NCBI RefSeq assembly: GCF_900184035.1
Contig: NZ_FXWP01000025.1
Location: 372,001-436,000 of the forward strand
Direction of reading: 5' to 3'
DNA: 64,000 bases
DNA from: Kosakonia pseudosacchari
Lineage (GTDB): Bacteria > Pseudomonadota > Gammaproteobacteria > Enterobacterales > Enterobacteriaceae
Shown: positions 1 through 10,616 of the stretch, in pieces
Position numbering within the stretch: position 1 is the stretch's first letter
Layout of the letters: every line of letters starts with the position of its first letter
Translations under genes and position numbers: made by a program
The notes under the pieces: model-generated
What the model was told of the DNA's origin: nothing
The model's input: only the letters and a program-made list of their open reading frames with translations
Databases searched by the model: none

Positions 1-189
1 GTCACCGGCGGCATTATCTTTATCGATCGCCTGAGTAACGTGACCGTTGGCGCAGGGATGGTACGTGAGGTTCATATCCAGCAGCAGGCCAGCACATCCG
101 AGTTCAGCGCATTCGAACTGGAACTGAATCAGCTGATTCGTAAGCACTTCCCGCACTGGGGCGCGCGCGATCTGCTGGGAGGCAAGTAA
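1..189 (+). CDS. cysN: Sulfate adenylyltransferase large subunit, C-terminal end (partial)
   Basis: The window opens inside a gene in frame 1; the last 62 codons are present and end in TAA. The residues match the C-terminal beta-barrel end of CysN, including the segment [11 protein letters not shown]. With CysD, CysN uses GTP hydrolysis to drive formation of adenosine 5'-phosphosulfate from ATP and sulfate in the cytoplasm. Its stop overlaps the start of cysC by one base (TAATG), as expected in a cysDNC operon. The GTPase domain lies outside the window. Confidence 0.95.
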   Translation, partial: VTGGIIFIDRLSNVTVGAGMVREVHIQQQASTSEFSAFELELNQLIRKHFPHWGARDLLGGK

Positions 190-794
190 TGGCGCAGCAT
201 GACGAAAATGTCGTCTGGCACGCGCACCCGGTGACGCCTGAAGCGCGCGAGCAACTCCACGGTCACCGTGGAGTTGTGTTGTGGTTTACCGGCCTTTCCG
301 GCTCGGGAAAATCGACCGTCGCGGGGGCGCTGGAAGAGGCGCTGCACCGTGCGGGCGTTAGCACCTATTTGCTGGATGGCGACAATGTGCGCCATGGTTT
401 GTGCAGCGATTTAGGCTTTAGCGACGTCGATCGCAAAGAGAATATCCGTCGCGTGGGCGAAGTGGCCAAATTAATGGTTGAAGCGGGGCTGGTCGTGCTC
501 ACCGCGTTTATCTCACCGCACCGCGCCGAGCGACAAATGGTGCGCGATCGCCTCGGAGAAGGGCGGTTTATCGAGGTGTTTGTTGATACGCCGCTGGCTA
601 TCTGCGAAACGCGCGATCCTAAGGGGTTGTATAAGAAAGCGCGTGCGGGTGAACTTCGCAACTTCACCGGCATCGATTCGGTTTACGAAGCGCCGCAATC
701 GCCGGAAGTGCATCTGGACGGCGAACAATTGGTAACAAATTTGGTCAGCCAATTATTAGACCTCCTCCGGCAGGGCGATATTATCAGATCCTGA
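189..794 (+). CDS. cysC: Adenylyl-sulfate kinase CysC
   Basis: 201 aa, the usual length. CysC phosphorylates adenosine 5'-phosphosulfate with ATP to give PAPS, the second activation step of assimilatory sulfate reduction. The P-loop GLSGSGKS is at residues 35-42, followed by DGDNVRHGL and FISPHRAER, both hallmarks of APS kinases. The ATG overlaps the cysN stop by one base, so translation is probably coupled. It is the last gene of the cys operon here; no clear intrinsic terminator follows before ygbE. Confidence 0.97.
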   Translation: MAQHDENVVWHAHPVTPEAREQLHGHRGVVLWFTGLSGSGKSTVAGALEEALHRAGVSTYLLDGDNVRHGLCSDLGFSDVDRKENIRRVGEVAKLMVEAGLVVLTAFISPHRAERQMVRDRLGEGRFIEVFVDTPLAICETRDPKGLYKKARAGELRNFTGIDSVYEAPQSPEVHLDGEQLVTNLVSQLLDLLRQGDIIRS

Positions 795-904
795 GACGGT
801 ACTGGTGATACACGCCATCTTCAGGTTTTCCGGCGTTGATGTCTGCGCCGCCTGAACGAGGGTGTGTATTTCCGTTACCGGTCGTACAGGCAACAGGATC
901 AGAT

Positions 905-1234
905 ATGCGCAACAGTCAGAACATCACCATTCCACGGTCGCAGTCGATGACGACCACCACCGATGAAGCCACTACATGGTCGTTCCCTGGAGCGGTTGTG
1001 GGCTTTGTCGCATGGCTGCTGGCGCTCGGCATCCCGTTCATGATTTACGGTTCCAATACGCTGTTTTTCTTTCTCTACACCTGGCCTTTTTTTCTCGCCC
1101 TGATGCCCGTATCCGTCGTGGTCGGCATTGCGCTGCATTCGCTCCTCGATGGCAAGCTGCTTTATAGCAGTGTGGCGACACTGTTGACGGTGATCGCCAT
1201 GTTCGGCGTGCTGTTTATGTGGCTGATGGGTTAA
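905..1234 (+). CDS. ygbE: DUF3561 inner-membrane protein YgbE
   Basis: 109 aa, matching E. coli YgbE in length and position between cysC and ftsB. Two or three hydrophobic segments are visible (residues about 27-50, 53-75 and 84-107), so it is an integral membrane protein. The frame is open further upstream, but the ATG beginning MRNSQNIT was chosen because it matches the family N-terminus and follows an AGGA about seven bases upstream. Its function is unknown. Confidence 0.88.
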   Translation: MRNSQNITIPRSQSMTTTTDEATTWSFPGAVVGFVAWLLALGIPFMIYGSNTLFFFLYTWPFFLALMPVSVVVGIALHSLLDGKLLYSSVATLLTVIAMFGVLFMWLMG

Positions 1235-1395
1235 CGCAATCCCTACGTCAAACCGTAACGCTCATTAAGGCAATGTGTCCGGCTACGGATCGACAGACAT
1301 TTATGGTAAAGTCTGGCGCTTGCGCGGCATCACCCGGCTGGAGTGGAGTCTGACGAAAAGTTATGGGATGATGATGCCGTTTTTCAGGGGGCAGG

Positions 1396-1734
1396 ATGGG
1401 TAAACTAACGCTGCTATTGCTGGCTTTGCTGGTCTGGCTACAGTATTCGCTGTGGTTCGGCAAGAATGGTCTGCATGATTACGGCCGCGTCAGCGAAGAT
1501 GTGGCGGCACAGCAGGCGACAAACGCCAAATTAAAATCGCGTAACGATCAGCTTTTCGCCGAAATTGACGATCTCAATGGCGGTCAGGAAGCGATTGAGG
1601 AACGCGCTCGCAACGAATTAACGATGACCAGGCCGGGCGAAACATTTTATCGTCTGGTGCCGGACGCCTCAAAGCGCGCGTCGGGCTCAGCGCAAAACAC
1701 GCAAAATACACAAAATACGCAGAACAGACCTTAA
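1396..1734 (+). CDS. ftsB: Cell division protein FtsB
   Basis: 112 aa bitopic protein: short N-terminal cytoplasmic part, one membrane segment (about residues 4-21), then a periplasmic coiled coil rich in N, E and L (about 28-70). FtsB forms the FtsQLB complex that controls septal peptidoglycan synthesis. The sequence is nearly that of E. coli FtsB (103 aa) up to DASKRA and then diverges into a repetitive tail with three NTQ units. It starts the ftsB-ispD-ispF-truD-surE-pcm gene train. Confidence 0.96.
   Translation: MGKLTLLLLALLVWLQYSLWFGKNGLHDYGRVSEDVAAQQATNAKLKSRNDQLFAEIDDLNGGQEAIEERARNELTMTRPGETFYRLVPDASKRASGSAQNTQNTQNTQNRP
1693..1728 (+). repeat. Four-unit 9-bp tandem repeat encoding the FtsB tail
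   Basis: Four imperfect 9-base units (caaaacacg, caaaataca, caaaatacg, cagaacaga) run in frame and encode the QNT-type repeats at the FtsB C-terminus. Because the unit is a multiple of three, slippage would change the tail length without breaking the frame. Confidence 0.85.
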
Positions 1735-1753
1735 ATAATCCCGGACTCACGAC

Positions 1754-2464
1754 ATGTCAGCAATGATCCCGGACGTCTGTGCCGTGGTGCCGGCCGCCGG
1801 ATTTGGCCGCCGCATGCAAACGGAATGTCCTAAGCAGTATCTCTCCATCGGTGATAAAACCATTCTTGAGCACGCGGTCGCCGCGTTGCTCGCCCATCCG
1901 CGCGTTAGCCGCGTGATTATTGCGGTCAGCCCAGGCGATGAACGTTTCGCGCAGTTACCCCTTGCCAGCCATCCGCAAATCACCGTGGTGAACGGTGGCG
2001 CAGAGCGCGCGGATTCCGTGCTGGCGGGCTTGAAGGCCGCCTCGGGCGCACAGTGGGTGCTGGTGCATGATGCCGCGCGGCCTTGTCTGCATCAGGATGA
2101 TTTGAACCGCCTGCTGGCGCTGAGTGACACCAGCCGCGTGGGCGGGATTCTTGCTGCCCCGGTGCGTGACACCATGAAGCGCGCCGAACCCGGTAAGACC
2201 GCGATTGCTCACACCGTTGAGCGCAATGACTTATGGCATGCGCTAACGCCGCAGTTTTTCCCGCTGCCGCTGCTGCACGACTGCCTGACCCGCGCGCTGA
2301 ACGAAGGCGCTGTAATTACTGATGAAGCCTCAGCGCTGGAGTATTGTGGTTTTCACCCGGAGCTGGTCGCCGGACGCGCGGATAACATTAAAGTCACCCG
2401 ACCCGAAGATTTACGACTCGCAGAATTCTACTTGACCCATGCAGACCTCCAGGAGAAAGCATAA
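1754..2464 (+). CDS. ispD: 2-C-methyl-D-erythritol 4-phosphate cytidylyltransferase
   Basis: 236 aa. IspD transfers CMP from CTP to methylerythritol 4-phosphate in the non-mevalonate isoprenoid pathway. The glycine-rich nucleotide-binding loop PAAGFGRRM lies at residues 13-21, and the downstream VHDAARPC and family-typical C-terminus are present. The chosen ATG aligns with the E. coli start (…[10 protein letters not shown]). The stop overlaps the ispF start by one base (TAATG), so the two consecutive pathway genes are probably co-translated. Confidence 0.97.
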   Translation: MSAMIPDVCAVVPAAGFGRRMQTECPKQYLSIGDKTILEHAVAALLAHPRVSRVIIAVSPGDERFAQLPLASHPQITVVNGGAERADSVLAGLKAASGAQWVLVHDAARPCLHQDDLNRLLALSDTSRVGGILAAPVRDTMKRAEPGKTAIAHTVERNDLWHALTPQFFPLPLLHDCLTRALNEGAVITDEASALEYCGFHPELVAGRADNIKVTRPEDLRLAEFYLTHADLQEKA

Positions 2465-2943
2465 TGCGCATTGGACACGGTTTTGACGTACACGCCTTTG
2501 GAGGCGTTGGCCCGATTATCATTGGTGGTGTGCGCATTCCCTTCGAAAAAGGCCTGCTGGCTCACTCCGATGGTGATGTCGCGCTGCATGCGTTGACCGA
2601 CGCGCTGCTGGGCGCGGCGGCGCTGGGCGATATTGGCAAATTGTTCCCGGACACCGATCCGGCGTTCAAAGGCGCAGACAGCCGCGAGCTGCTGCGTGAA
2701 GCCTGGCGGCGCATTCAGGCGAAAGGCTACACGCTTGGCAACGTCGATGTCACTATCATCGCCCAGGCACCGAAAATGCTGCCGCATATTCCGCAGATGC
2801 GCGTGTTTATCGCTGAAGATCTCGGCTGTCATATGGATGATGTCAACGTCAAAGCCACCACCACCGAGAAACTCGGCTTTACCGGCCGTGGCGAAGGTAT
2901 CGCTTGTGAAGCGGTGGCGCTGCTGGTGAAGGCGGCGAAATGA
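2464..2943 (+). CDS. ispF: 2-C-methyl-D-erythritol 2,4-cyclodiphosphate synthase
   Basis: 159 aa, the usual length. IspF cyclises CDP-methylerythritol 2-phosphate with release of CMP, two steps after IspD. The metal ligands are visible in GHGFDVH (Asp8, His10) and in the AHSDGD…LH segment (His42). The C-terminal [16 protein letters not shown] is family-typical. It overlaps ispD by one base and truD by four bases (ATGA). Confidence 0.97.
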   Translation: MRIGHGFDVHAFGGVGPIIIGGVRIPFEKGLLAHSDGDVALHALTDALLGAAALGDIGKLFPDTDPAFKGADSRELLREAWRRIQAKGYTLGNVDVTIIAQAPKMLPHIPQMRVFIAEDLGCHMDDVNVKATTTEKLGFTGRGEGIACEAVALLVKAAK

Positions 2944-3969
2944 CAGATTTTGACAACCTGACATTTTTGCACGGCAAACCGGTGGCAAGCGGCGTTCTGA
3001 AAGCCAATCCGGAAGATTTCGTGGTGGTTGAAGATCTTGGCTTTGAACCTGATGGCGAAGGCGAACATATTCTGGTACGCATCGTGAAAAATGGCTGCAA
3101 TACGCGTTTTGTGGCTGATGCGCTGGCAAAATTCCTTAAAATCCATGCGCGTGAAGTAAGCTTCGCCGGGCAAAAAGATAAACACGCTGTCACTGAGCAG
3201 TGGCTGTGTGCCCGCGTGCCGGGTAATGCGATGCCCGATCTCAGCGCATTTCAGCTGGAAGGCTGCAAAGTGCTGGAATATGCCCGCCACAAGCGCAAGC
3301 TGCGCCTCAGTGCGCTGAAGGGTAATGCGTTTACGCTGGTGCTGCGCGAAATCAGCGACCGTGCGGATGTTGAGGCGCGTTTGCAGGCCATCGCACAGAA
3401 AGGTGTACCGAATTATTTCGGCGCTCAGCGCTTTGGTATCGGTGGCAACAACCTGCAAGGCGCGCTTCGCTGGGCGCAGAGCGATGCACCGGTGCGCGAT
3501 CGTAACAAGCGCAGTTTTTGGTTGTCGGCAGCGCGCAGCGCGTTGTTTAATCAAATCGTCAGTACGCGATTGAAAAAAACAGACTTTAATCAAGTTGTTG
3601 ACGGCGATGCGCTACAATTAGCGGGGCGCGGCAGCTGGTTTGTTGCAACCTGTGAAGAGCAGGCGGAACTGCAAACGCGCGTTGAGGCGAAAACGCTGAT
3701 GATTACCGCATCGCTGCCAGGCAGCGGTGAGTGGGGCACACAGCGTGACGCGCTGGCGTTTGAACAACAGGCGGTTGCTGATGCGCCTGAGCTACAGGCG
3801 CTGTTGGTGCGGGAGAAAGTCGAAGCCGCGCGCCGCGCGATGCTGCTCTACCCGCAAAAATTAAGCTGGAACTGGTGGGATGACGTCACCGTCGAATTAC
3901 GGTTCTGGCTTCCGGCGGGCAGTTTTGCTACCAGTGTCGTCAGGGAACTTATTAACACATCGGGTGATT

Positions 3970-3989
<20 letters not shown>
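2940..3989 (+). CDS. truD: tRNA pseudouridine(13) synthase TruD
   Basis: 349 aa, as in E. coli. TruD makes pseudouridine at position 13 of tRNA-Glu. The catalytic Asp80 sits in the motif AGQKDKHA, and the later NYFGAQRFG motif is intact. The start overlaps ispF by four bases. The 3' end overlaps surE by 20 bases in another frame, as is usual at this locus. Confidence 0.97.
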
Positions 3990-5351
<1,362 letters not shown>

Positions 5352-5466
5352 GAAACAGAGTTTTCCTGGGTTTTTCAGGCAATAACAGCGTATGGTGAGC
5401 ACATTTGCCGTAAACGTTCGCGGTTATCTTTAAGTCATTGGTAATTTACATATTGTTGGGGGATAA

Positions 5467-6591
5467 ATGAGCGCGGGAAGCCCAAAATTAACCGTAAGCC
5501 GTGTTGCGGCATTATCGCTGGTTTCACTTTGGCTGGCAGGGTGTTCAAATTCCACTAATGCTCCTGCCCCGGTCAGTTCCGTTGGCGGTATGAAGAGCGC
5601 CAGCAGTAATAATTCCAGTTCCGGTATGTTAATCACGCCGCCGCCAAAACTTGGCACGTCCGCGCAGCAACCGCAAATTCAGCCGGTACAGCGTCCTGCC
5701 GTTCAGCCGACGCAGATCCAGCCTGTCGCACAGCAGCCCGTTCAGACGGTGAATGGCCATATCGTCTATAACCGCCAGTATGGCAATATTCCTAAAGGCA
5801 GCTACACCGGCGGCAGCACCTACACCGTTAAGCGTGGCGATACGCTGTTTTATATCGCGTGGATCACCGGGAACGATTTCCGTGACCTCGCGCAGCGTAA
5901 TCACGTTGCCGCGCCGTATAGTCTTGAAGTCGGACAAACCTTACAGGTTGGCAACGCATCCGGTACGCCAATTACCGGTGGTAACGCCATAACTCAGGCT
6001 GATGCTTCTGCGCAAGGAATCGTCTCAAAACCTGCACAAAATTCAACCGTAGTGGTTGCTTCGAAACCGACAATTACGTATTCTGAAGATTCAGGTGAAC
6101 AAAGTGCTAACAAAATGTTGCCGAATAATAAGCCTGCGACTATCGTCACAGCGCCTGTTACGGCTCCTTCTGTAAGCTCAACCGAACCGACTGCCAGCAG
6201 TACATCAACCAGCGCGCCGATTGCTTCATGGCGCTGGCCGACTGAGGGCAACGTTATCGATAACTTCTCTGCGACCGAAGGTGGCAATAAAGGTGTCGAT
6301 ATTGCGGGCAGTAAAGGACAGGCTATCGTCGCGACCGCAGATGGGCGCGTTGTATATGCCGGTAACGCACTGCGCGGTTACGGTAATTTGATCATCATAA
6401 AACACAACGATGATTACCTGAGTGCCTACGCCCATAACGACACAATGCTGGTCCGGGAACAACAAGAAGTTAAGGCGGGGCAGAAAATCGCTACCATGGG
6501 TAGCACCGGAACCAGTTCTACACGCTTGCATTTTGAAATTCGTTACAAGGGGAAATCCGTAAACCCGCTGCGTTATTTGCCGCAGCGATAA
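5467..6591 (+). CDS. nlpD: Murein hydrolase activator NlpD (lipoprotein)
   Basis: 374 aa. NlpD is an outer-membrane lipoprotein that activates the amidase AmiC at the division septum. A signal peptide ends in the lipobox LAGC (Cys about residue 26). A low-complexity P/Q-rich linker follows, then a LysM domain ([14 protein letters not shown], about 118-162) and a C-terminal M23/LytM domain (about 265-374). The LytM domain is degenerate: the usual HxxxD zinc motif is replaced by NKGVDI, which fits an activator rather than an enzyme. In E. coli the main rpoS promoter lies inside this gene. Confidence 0.96.
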   Translation: MSAGSPKLTVSRVAALSLVSLWLAGCSNSTNAPAPVSSVGGMKSASSNNSSSGMLITPPPKLGTSAQQPQIQPVQRPAVQPTQIQPVAQQPVQTVNGHIVYNRQYGNIPKGSYTGGSTYTVKRGDTLFYIAWITGNDFRDLAQRNHVAAPYSLEVGQTLQVGNASGTPITGGNAITQADASAQGIVSKPAQNSTVVVASKPTITYSEDSGEQSANKMLPNNKPATIVTAPVTAPSVSSTEPTASSTSTSAPIASWRWPTEGNVIDNFSATEGGNKGVDIAGSKGQAIVATADGRVVYAGNALRGYGNLIIIKHNDDYLSAYAHNDTMLVREQQEVKAGQKIATMGSTGTSSTRLHFEIRYKGKSVNPLRYLPQR

Positions 6592-6716
6592 ATCGGTGCA
6601 AAGTGGATGAAGTACTCCCCATTTGAGTCGTTGCAGCGTGCGCAGATGCCGCTGCAGCCGGCGAAATGAGTAGTCTTCAGGTGCTTTGCCCAGGGATCAC
6701 GGGTAGGAGCCACCTT

Positions 6717-7709
6717 ATGAGTCAGAATACGCTGAAAGTTCATGATTTAAATGAAGACGCGGAATTTGATGAGAACGGAGTAGAGGCTTTTGATGAGAAA
6801 GCCTTAGTAGAAGAGGAACCCAGTGATAACGACCTGGCTGAAGAGGAGCTGTTGTCGCAGGGCGCTACCCAGCGTGTTTTAGACGCTACTCAGCTGTACC
6901 TTGGGGAAATTGGGTACTCCCCGCTCTTAACGGCCGAAGAAGAAGTCTATTTCGCACGCCGTGCGTTACGTGGTGACGTAGCCTCTCGCCGTCGCATGAT
7001 CGAAAGTAACCTGCGTCTGGTGGTGAAAATTGCCCGTCGTTATAGCAATCGTGGTCTGGCGCTGTTGGATCTGATTGAAGAGGGTAATCTGGGGCTGATC
7101 CGCGCCGTTGAGAAATTTGACCCGGAACGCGGGTTCCGTTTCTCAACGTATGCCACCTGGTGGATCCGTCAGACTATTGAACGGGCAATCATGAACCAAA
7201 CCCGTACTATTCGTCTGCCAATCCACATTGTTAAAGAGCTGAACGTCTATCTGCGTACTGCACGCGAGTTGTCCCATAAACTGGACCACGAGCCGAGCGC
7301 GGAAGAGATTGCCGAACAGCTGGATAGACCTGTTGATGATGTCAGCCGCATGCTGCGTCTCAACGAGCGCATTACCTCAGTTGATACACCGCTGGGCGGT
7401 GATTCTGAAAAAGCGCTGCTGGATATCCTGGCCGATGAGAAAGACAACGGCCCGGAAGACACCACGCAAGACGATGATATGAAACAAAGCATCGTTAAAT
7501 GGCTGTTCGAACTGAACGCCAAACAGCGTGAAGTGCTGGCGCGTCGTTTCGGTCTGCTGGGTTATGAAGCTGCGACACTGGAAGATGTGGGCCGCGAAAT
7601 TGGTCTCACTCGTGAACGTGTTCGCCAGATTCAGGTTGAAGGTCTGCGTCGTCTGCGTGAAATCCTGCAAACGCAAGGGCTGAATATCGAAGCGCTGTTC
7701 CGCGAATAA
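6717..7709 (+). CDS. rpoS: RNA polymerase sigma factor RpoS
   Basis: 330 aa, exactly the E. coli length. It is the general stress and stationary-phase sigma factor. Region 1.2 ([10 protein letters not shown]), region 2 ([17 protein letters not shown]), region 3 and the region 4 helix-turn-helix ([28 protein letters not shown]) are intact. The ATG of [11 protein letters not shown] was chosen over an in-frame ATG 17 codons upstream because it follows a TAGGAG ribosome site and matches the family. A strong intrinsic terminator follows. Confidence 0.98.
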   Translation: MSQNTLKVHDLNEDAEFDENGVEAFDEKALVEEEPSDNDLAEEELLSQGATQRVLDATQLYLGEIGYSPLLTAEEEVYFARRALRGDVASRRRMIESNLRLVVKIARRYSNRGLALLDLIEEGNLGLIRAVEKFDPERGFRFSTYATWWIRQTIERAIMNQTRTIRLPIHIVKELNVYLRTARELSHKLDHEPSAEEIAEQLDRPVDDVSRMLRLNERITSVDTPLGGDSEKALLDILADEKDNGPEDTTQDDDMKQSIVKWLFELNAKQREVLARRFGLLGYEAATLEDVGREIGLTRERVRQIQVEGLRRLREILQTQGLNIEALFRE

Positions 7710-7724
7710 GCATCATTTCACGAC

Positions 7725-7758
7725 AAAAAGGCCGCTCCCAGATGACGCGGCCTTTTTT
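7725..7758 (+). terminator. Intrinsic terminator of rpoS
   Basis: AAAAAGGCCGC and GCGGCCTTTTTT form an 11-bp stem around an 11-base loop, ending in a run of T, 15 bases after the rpoS stop. The A-run on the other side makes it potentially bidirectional for the minus-strand gene that ends at 7772. Confidence 0.92.
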
Positions 7759-7771
7759 CTTTGCCTGCAAT

Positions 7772-8143
7772 TTACCGTGACGCTGCCTGTGCCGTTTCAT
7801 GCAAATGACGCCACAACACGCGCCCTTGCTGAAATTGAAACACCACCGTTGACCAGCGTACATGCTCACCCTGCGTTTCCCGGTAGATTATTACCGCGCC
7901 ACCGTCCCACTCCGCCAGCGATTCAATGTTATCGACAACAATCTTCAACCCCGCGCGACTGCCGCGTTGCGCCTGGAAAAAACCGGCAAGTGCTGAGTAG
8001 TCCAGAGATGCGCCGGAAAGCGTTACCATGGAAAAGTTTTTCGCAAAGCGCGCCATCAATGCTTCCAGTTCGCCTTCACCCCGGCTGAGCCAGTTTTCGA
8101 TGGCGACATGTGCGTCAATAATTTCTGTGACATAGGGCTTCAT
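7772..8143 (-). CDS. NTF2-like / DUF4440-type small protein
   Basis: 123 aa, no signal peptide. Its pattern (an N-terminal helix with IENWLSRGEGELEALMARF, then alternating strands ending in STVVFQFQQGRVLWRHLHET) fits the NTF2-like cone fold of the DUF4440/SnoaL groups, which hold isomerases, hydrolases and non-catalytic binding proteins. The start overlaps the stop of the upstream MFS gene by four bases, so the two are probably translated together. The substrate cannot be told from sequence. Confidence 0.72.
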   Translation of the reverse strand: MKPYVTEIIDAHVAIENWLSRGEGELEALMARFAKNFSMVTLSGASLDYSALAGFFQAQRGSRAGLKIVVDNIESLAEWDGGAVIIYRETQGEHVRWSTVVFQFQQGRVLWRHLHETAQAASR

Positions 8144-9348
8144 GGTTTCTCCTGATGCAGATAGGGCAGTGTTTGTTGGTTATTCAGCCGCAGGGCGGCC
8201 ACCAGCGGTAACAAGGAAAAGGCGGCAGCGGTAATAAACGTTCCGCGCCAGGCCAGTATGGGAGGAAACAGCTGCTGTAACGCGCTCAATACGAACGCCA
8301 GCAACGTTGTCCCGAGGAAGAAACTCAGTTGCCGGTTAAGATTCCACAACGCGCTGGCATCGGGCATCTCATGATGGGTAATCGTCAAAAAGGCACTGCT
8401 TTGCGCGGTACTGCTGCACAAACTTCCACCCGCGCCCATCAACGTAAATGCCACGATAACGATGCTGGCAGGCGTCTCTGGCGAAACGCCCGTTAACAGC
8501 AATATCCCGACAGCCTGTAATAAACAGCCAGTGATGATGAATGGTCGGGGGCCAAGATGGTTGAAATAGCGGCCGCTAAAACAGATCGCGGCAAAAGAAG
8601 CCAGCGACCACGGGATCATCAACGCGCCGGTCATTGCCGGCGACATCCCGGCGATGCGCTGCAAATAAAACATGCCCACCACACTCACACCGATGAACAT
8701 CCCCGGCACGCAGAGATAAATCAGCATGGCGAAGCGCAACAGCGAGTTACGTAGCAAGGGCAAATGCAGCAGGCGCGACGATCCGCTAGCCACAGGCTCG
8801 TCTTTTAGCCAGAGGATCGCGAGTAGCAGCGTTATCAGCGCAACAGGCAGCGTGGCGAAGAAAATCCAGCGCCAGCTAAAAGACGCTACCAGCACGCCGC
8901 CGATCGCGGGTGAGCAGGCGGGGGCCAGCAGCGCGACCAGCATCACGGCGGATGAGACTCTGGCACGTTCATGGGGTTTATATTGCTGCCAGGTTAACGC
9001 CTGGCCCACCGGGATCAGTAGCCCGCCGCCCATGCCTTGCACTACGCGGCAGAAAATCAGACCGCCAGCAGAGCTGGCACAGCCTGCCGCCATTGCCGCG
9101 GCGCTGAATACTATCAGCGAAAAGATAAAGATCCGTCGTGCACCAAAACGTCTGGTGAGCCTTGCACTAAACGGGATCGCCAGCGTTAAACCGGCGATAT
9201 AGCCGTTGCTGACCCATGCCAGCGTGGCAACGGAAGCCTGCAAGCTCACCGCCATCGCCGGAAACGCCACGCTGGCAATAAACATATTGATTAGATCGAG
9301 AAAAAAGCCCAGCAGATAAACCACCGCGACCTTGTTGCGATACACCAT
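8140..9348 (-). CDS. MFS transporter, drug-export type
   Basis: 402 aa, about 12 hydrophobic segments. RLTRRFGARR in the loop after the second segment is the MFS motif A region. The motif C-like stretch APACSPAIGGVLVASFSWRWIF marks a drug:H+ antiporter, closest in pattern to DHA2/EmrB-type proteins although 12 rather than 14 segments are seen. It forms a two-gene unit with the NTF2-like gene and is divergent from a LysR regulator, the usual layout of an inducible exporter. The substrate is unknown. Confidence 0.82.
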   Translation of the reverse strand: MVYRNKVAVVYLLGFFLDLINMFIASVAFPAMAVSLQASVATLAWVSNGYIAGLTLAIPFSARLTRRFGARRIFIFSLIVFSAAAMAAGCASSAGGLIFCRVVQGMGGGLLIPVGQALTWQQYKPHERARVSSAVMLVALLAPACSPAIGGVLVASFSWRWIFFATLPVALITLLLAILWLKDEPVASGSSRLLHLPLLRNSLLRFAMLIYLCVPGMFIGVSVVGMFYLQRIAGMSPAMTGALMIPWSLASFAAICFSGRYFNHLGPRPFIITGCLLQAVGILLLTGVSPETPASIVIVAFTLMGAGGSLCSSTAQSSAFLTITHHEMPDASALWNLNRQLSFFLGTTLLAFVLSALQQLFPPILAWRGTFITAAAFSLLPLVAALRLNNQQTLPYLHQEKP

Positions 9349-9422
9349 TTTCTGCCCTCCTGTGTGGAGGCGTAATGTAGCGGGGCGATGGGACGGGATA
9401 AACGGCGCGCCGGGCGATATAC

Positions 9423-9441
9423 TGTCAAAATTATTTTTACA
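9423..9441. promoter_or_regulatory. Candidate LysR-type box between the MFS and LysR genes
   Basis: TGTCAAAATTATTTTTACA is an AT-rich near-palindrome containing a T-N11-A core, 15 bases before the LysR start. LysR regulators usually bind such boxes in the divergent promoter they share with their target. The assignment is by pattern and position only. Confidence 0.5.
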
Positions 9442-9455
9442 ATGATGGAAAACCG

Positions 9456-10343
9456 ATGCTCAATTTATCGCGGATGGCTATCTTTGTTGCCGTGGTCGAT
9501 ACCGGCAGTTTCACCGCGGCTGCCGTTGCACTTGGGCAAACCAAAGCGGTGGTCAGCTTTAATATCCGCCAACTGGAAAACGAACTCGGCGTCACGTTAT
9601 TGCTGCGCTCAACGCGGCGGTTAACGCTAACCGATGCGGGACGTGTGTTTTATCAGCGTGGTGTTGAGCTGCTCCAAGCCGCAGAGACGTTGCAAGATGA
9701 GGTCCGGGCGAGCCATGTAGGTTTATGCGGTGAGCTGCGGATCACCAGCACACCGGAGTATGGCGCACTGGTTGTGGTGCCGGCGCTGGCGGCGTTTGGT
9801 AAAGATCACCCCGGTTTACGCATCCGCCATGTGGCATCGTCGCAGCATAATGATTTGATTTCAGAGCGTTTTGATGTGGCGATCCGCTTAGGATCGCTGG
9901 CGGATTCGCGCTATCACGCAGCATTGATTTCACGCTTCCTGGTTGTGCCAGTGGCAACGCCCGAATGGTTGAGCACCCATCCAGTGACCTCGCTGCAAGC
10001 GCTGGCGCAGGCGGAGTGGATTATTCACGAGCGCTTAAGCGCACCGTTGCGCTGGCAGGTTACCGATGCCAGTGGGCGCAGTGAAACGCTGGAAATCACC
10101 GCGACTGCGCGATTATCCGCTGATAGTGCGCAGGCGTTAATGGCATTCGCGCTGGCCGGTTGTGGTGTGGCGTTGTTACCGCTGTGGCTGGTGCAAACGG
10201 CGCTGGACAGCCACCGGCTTGTTCATCTGTTACCCCAATACCGCTTCGCGCAGCAGGGGGTTTATGCCGTCTATGCGGATGCGCAGCATCAGCCAGCCAA
10301 AGTCCGCGCGTTTGTGGATTTTTTGCGTGCTCGTCTGGCGTAG
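9456..10343 (+). CDS. LysR-family transcriptional regulator
   Basis: 295 aa. The N-terminal winged helix-turn-helix is visible (FVAVVDTGSFTAAAVALGQT…VSFNIRQLENELGVTLLLRSTRRLTLTDAG, residues about 7-62). A two-lobed LysR substrate-binding domain follows (about 90-290). The pattern resembles the AaeR/DmlR-like subgroup that often controls efflux or small aromatic acid metabolism. It is divergent from the MFS/NTF2-like pair, which it probably regulates. Confidence 0.88.
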   Translation: MLNLSRMAIFVAVVDTGSFTAAAVALGQTKAVVSFNIRQLENELGVTLLLRSTRRLTLTDAGRVFYQRGVELLQAAETLQDEVRASHVGLCGELRITSTPEYGALVVVPALAAFGKDHPGLRIRHVASSQHNDLISERFDVAIRLGSLADSRYHAALISRFLVVPVATPEWLSTHPVTSLQALAQAEWIIHERLSAPLRWQVTDASGRSETLEITATARLSADSAQALMAFALAGCGVALLPLWLVQTALDSHRLVHLLPQYRFAQQGVYAVYADAQHQPAKVRAFVDFLRARLA

Positions 10344-10585
10344 CGCTTAAGCCATCGCTGCACACTTAAAACGGTTTGAAAACTGCCCGGCATCGTCATT
10401 AAAGGGGAAACATCCGCAGTACATGTATGGCTTGAGTATCAGCCCGTCCTGATAAAAGTTGTCAGGAGGTGGTCATCACGAACCGCTGTGCTGTTCCGGA
10501 CGCGCGTTTTATATGGTGTCGCAAGGTTTTGGTTCTGCGCCGCAAGTGCCGCGGATTCCGCCGTAGCTGGCGCATTCGTGAAGAT

Positions 10586-10608
10586 CCCTCTCCCGTTCAG
10601 GGAGAGGG
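10586..10608 (-). terminator. Hairpin just downstream of mutS
   Basis: CCCTCTCCC-GTTCA-GGGAGAGGG is a perfect 9-bp inverted repeat with a 5-base loop, nine bases past the mutS stop. The T-tract after it on the minus strand is weak (ATCTTCAC), so it may be a weak terminator, an mRNA 3' stabiliser or a dispersed enterobacterial palindrome. Confidence 0.5.
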
Positions 10609-10616
10609 AAGAGGGG

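Noticed and set aside
2428-3593. Minus-strand frames of 233 and 254 codons across ispF and truD
   Set aside because: Antisense to two well-conserved essential-type genes; composition is that of a shadow frame.
10586-10608. CRISPR or mobile-element terminal repeat near mutS
   Set aside because: A single 9-bp hairpin without spacers, target duplication or transposase.
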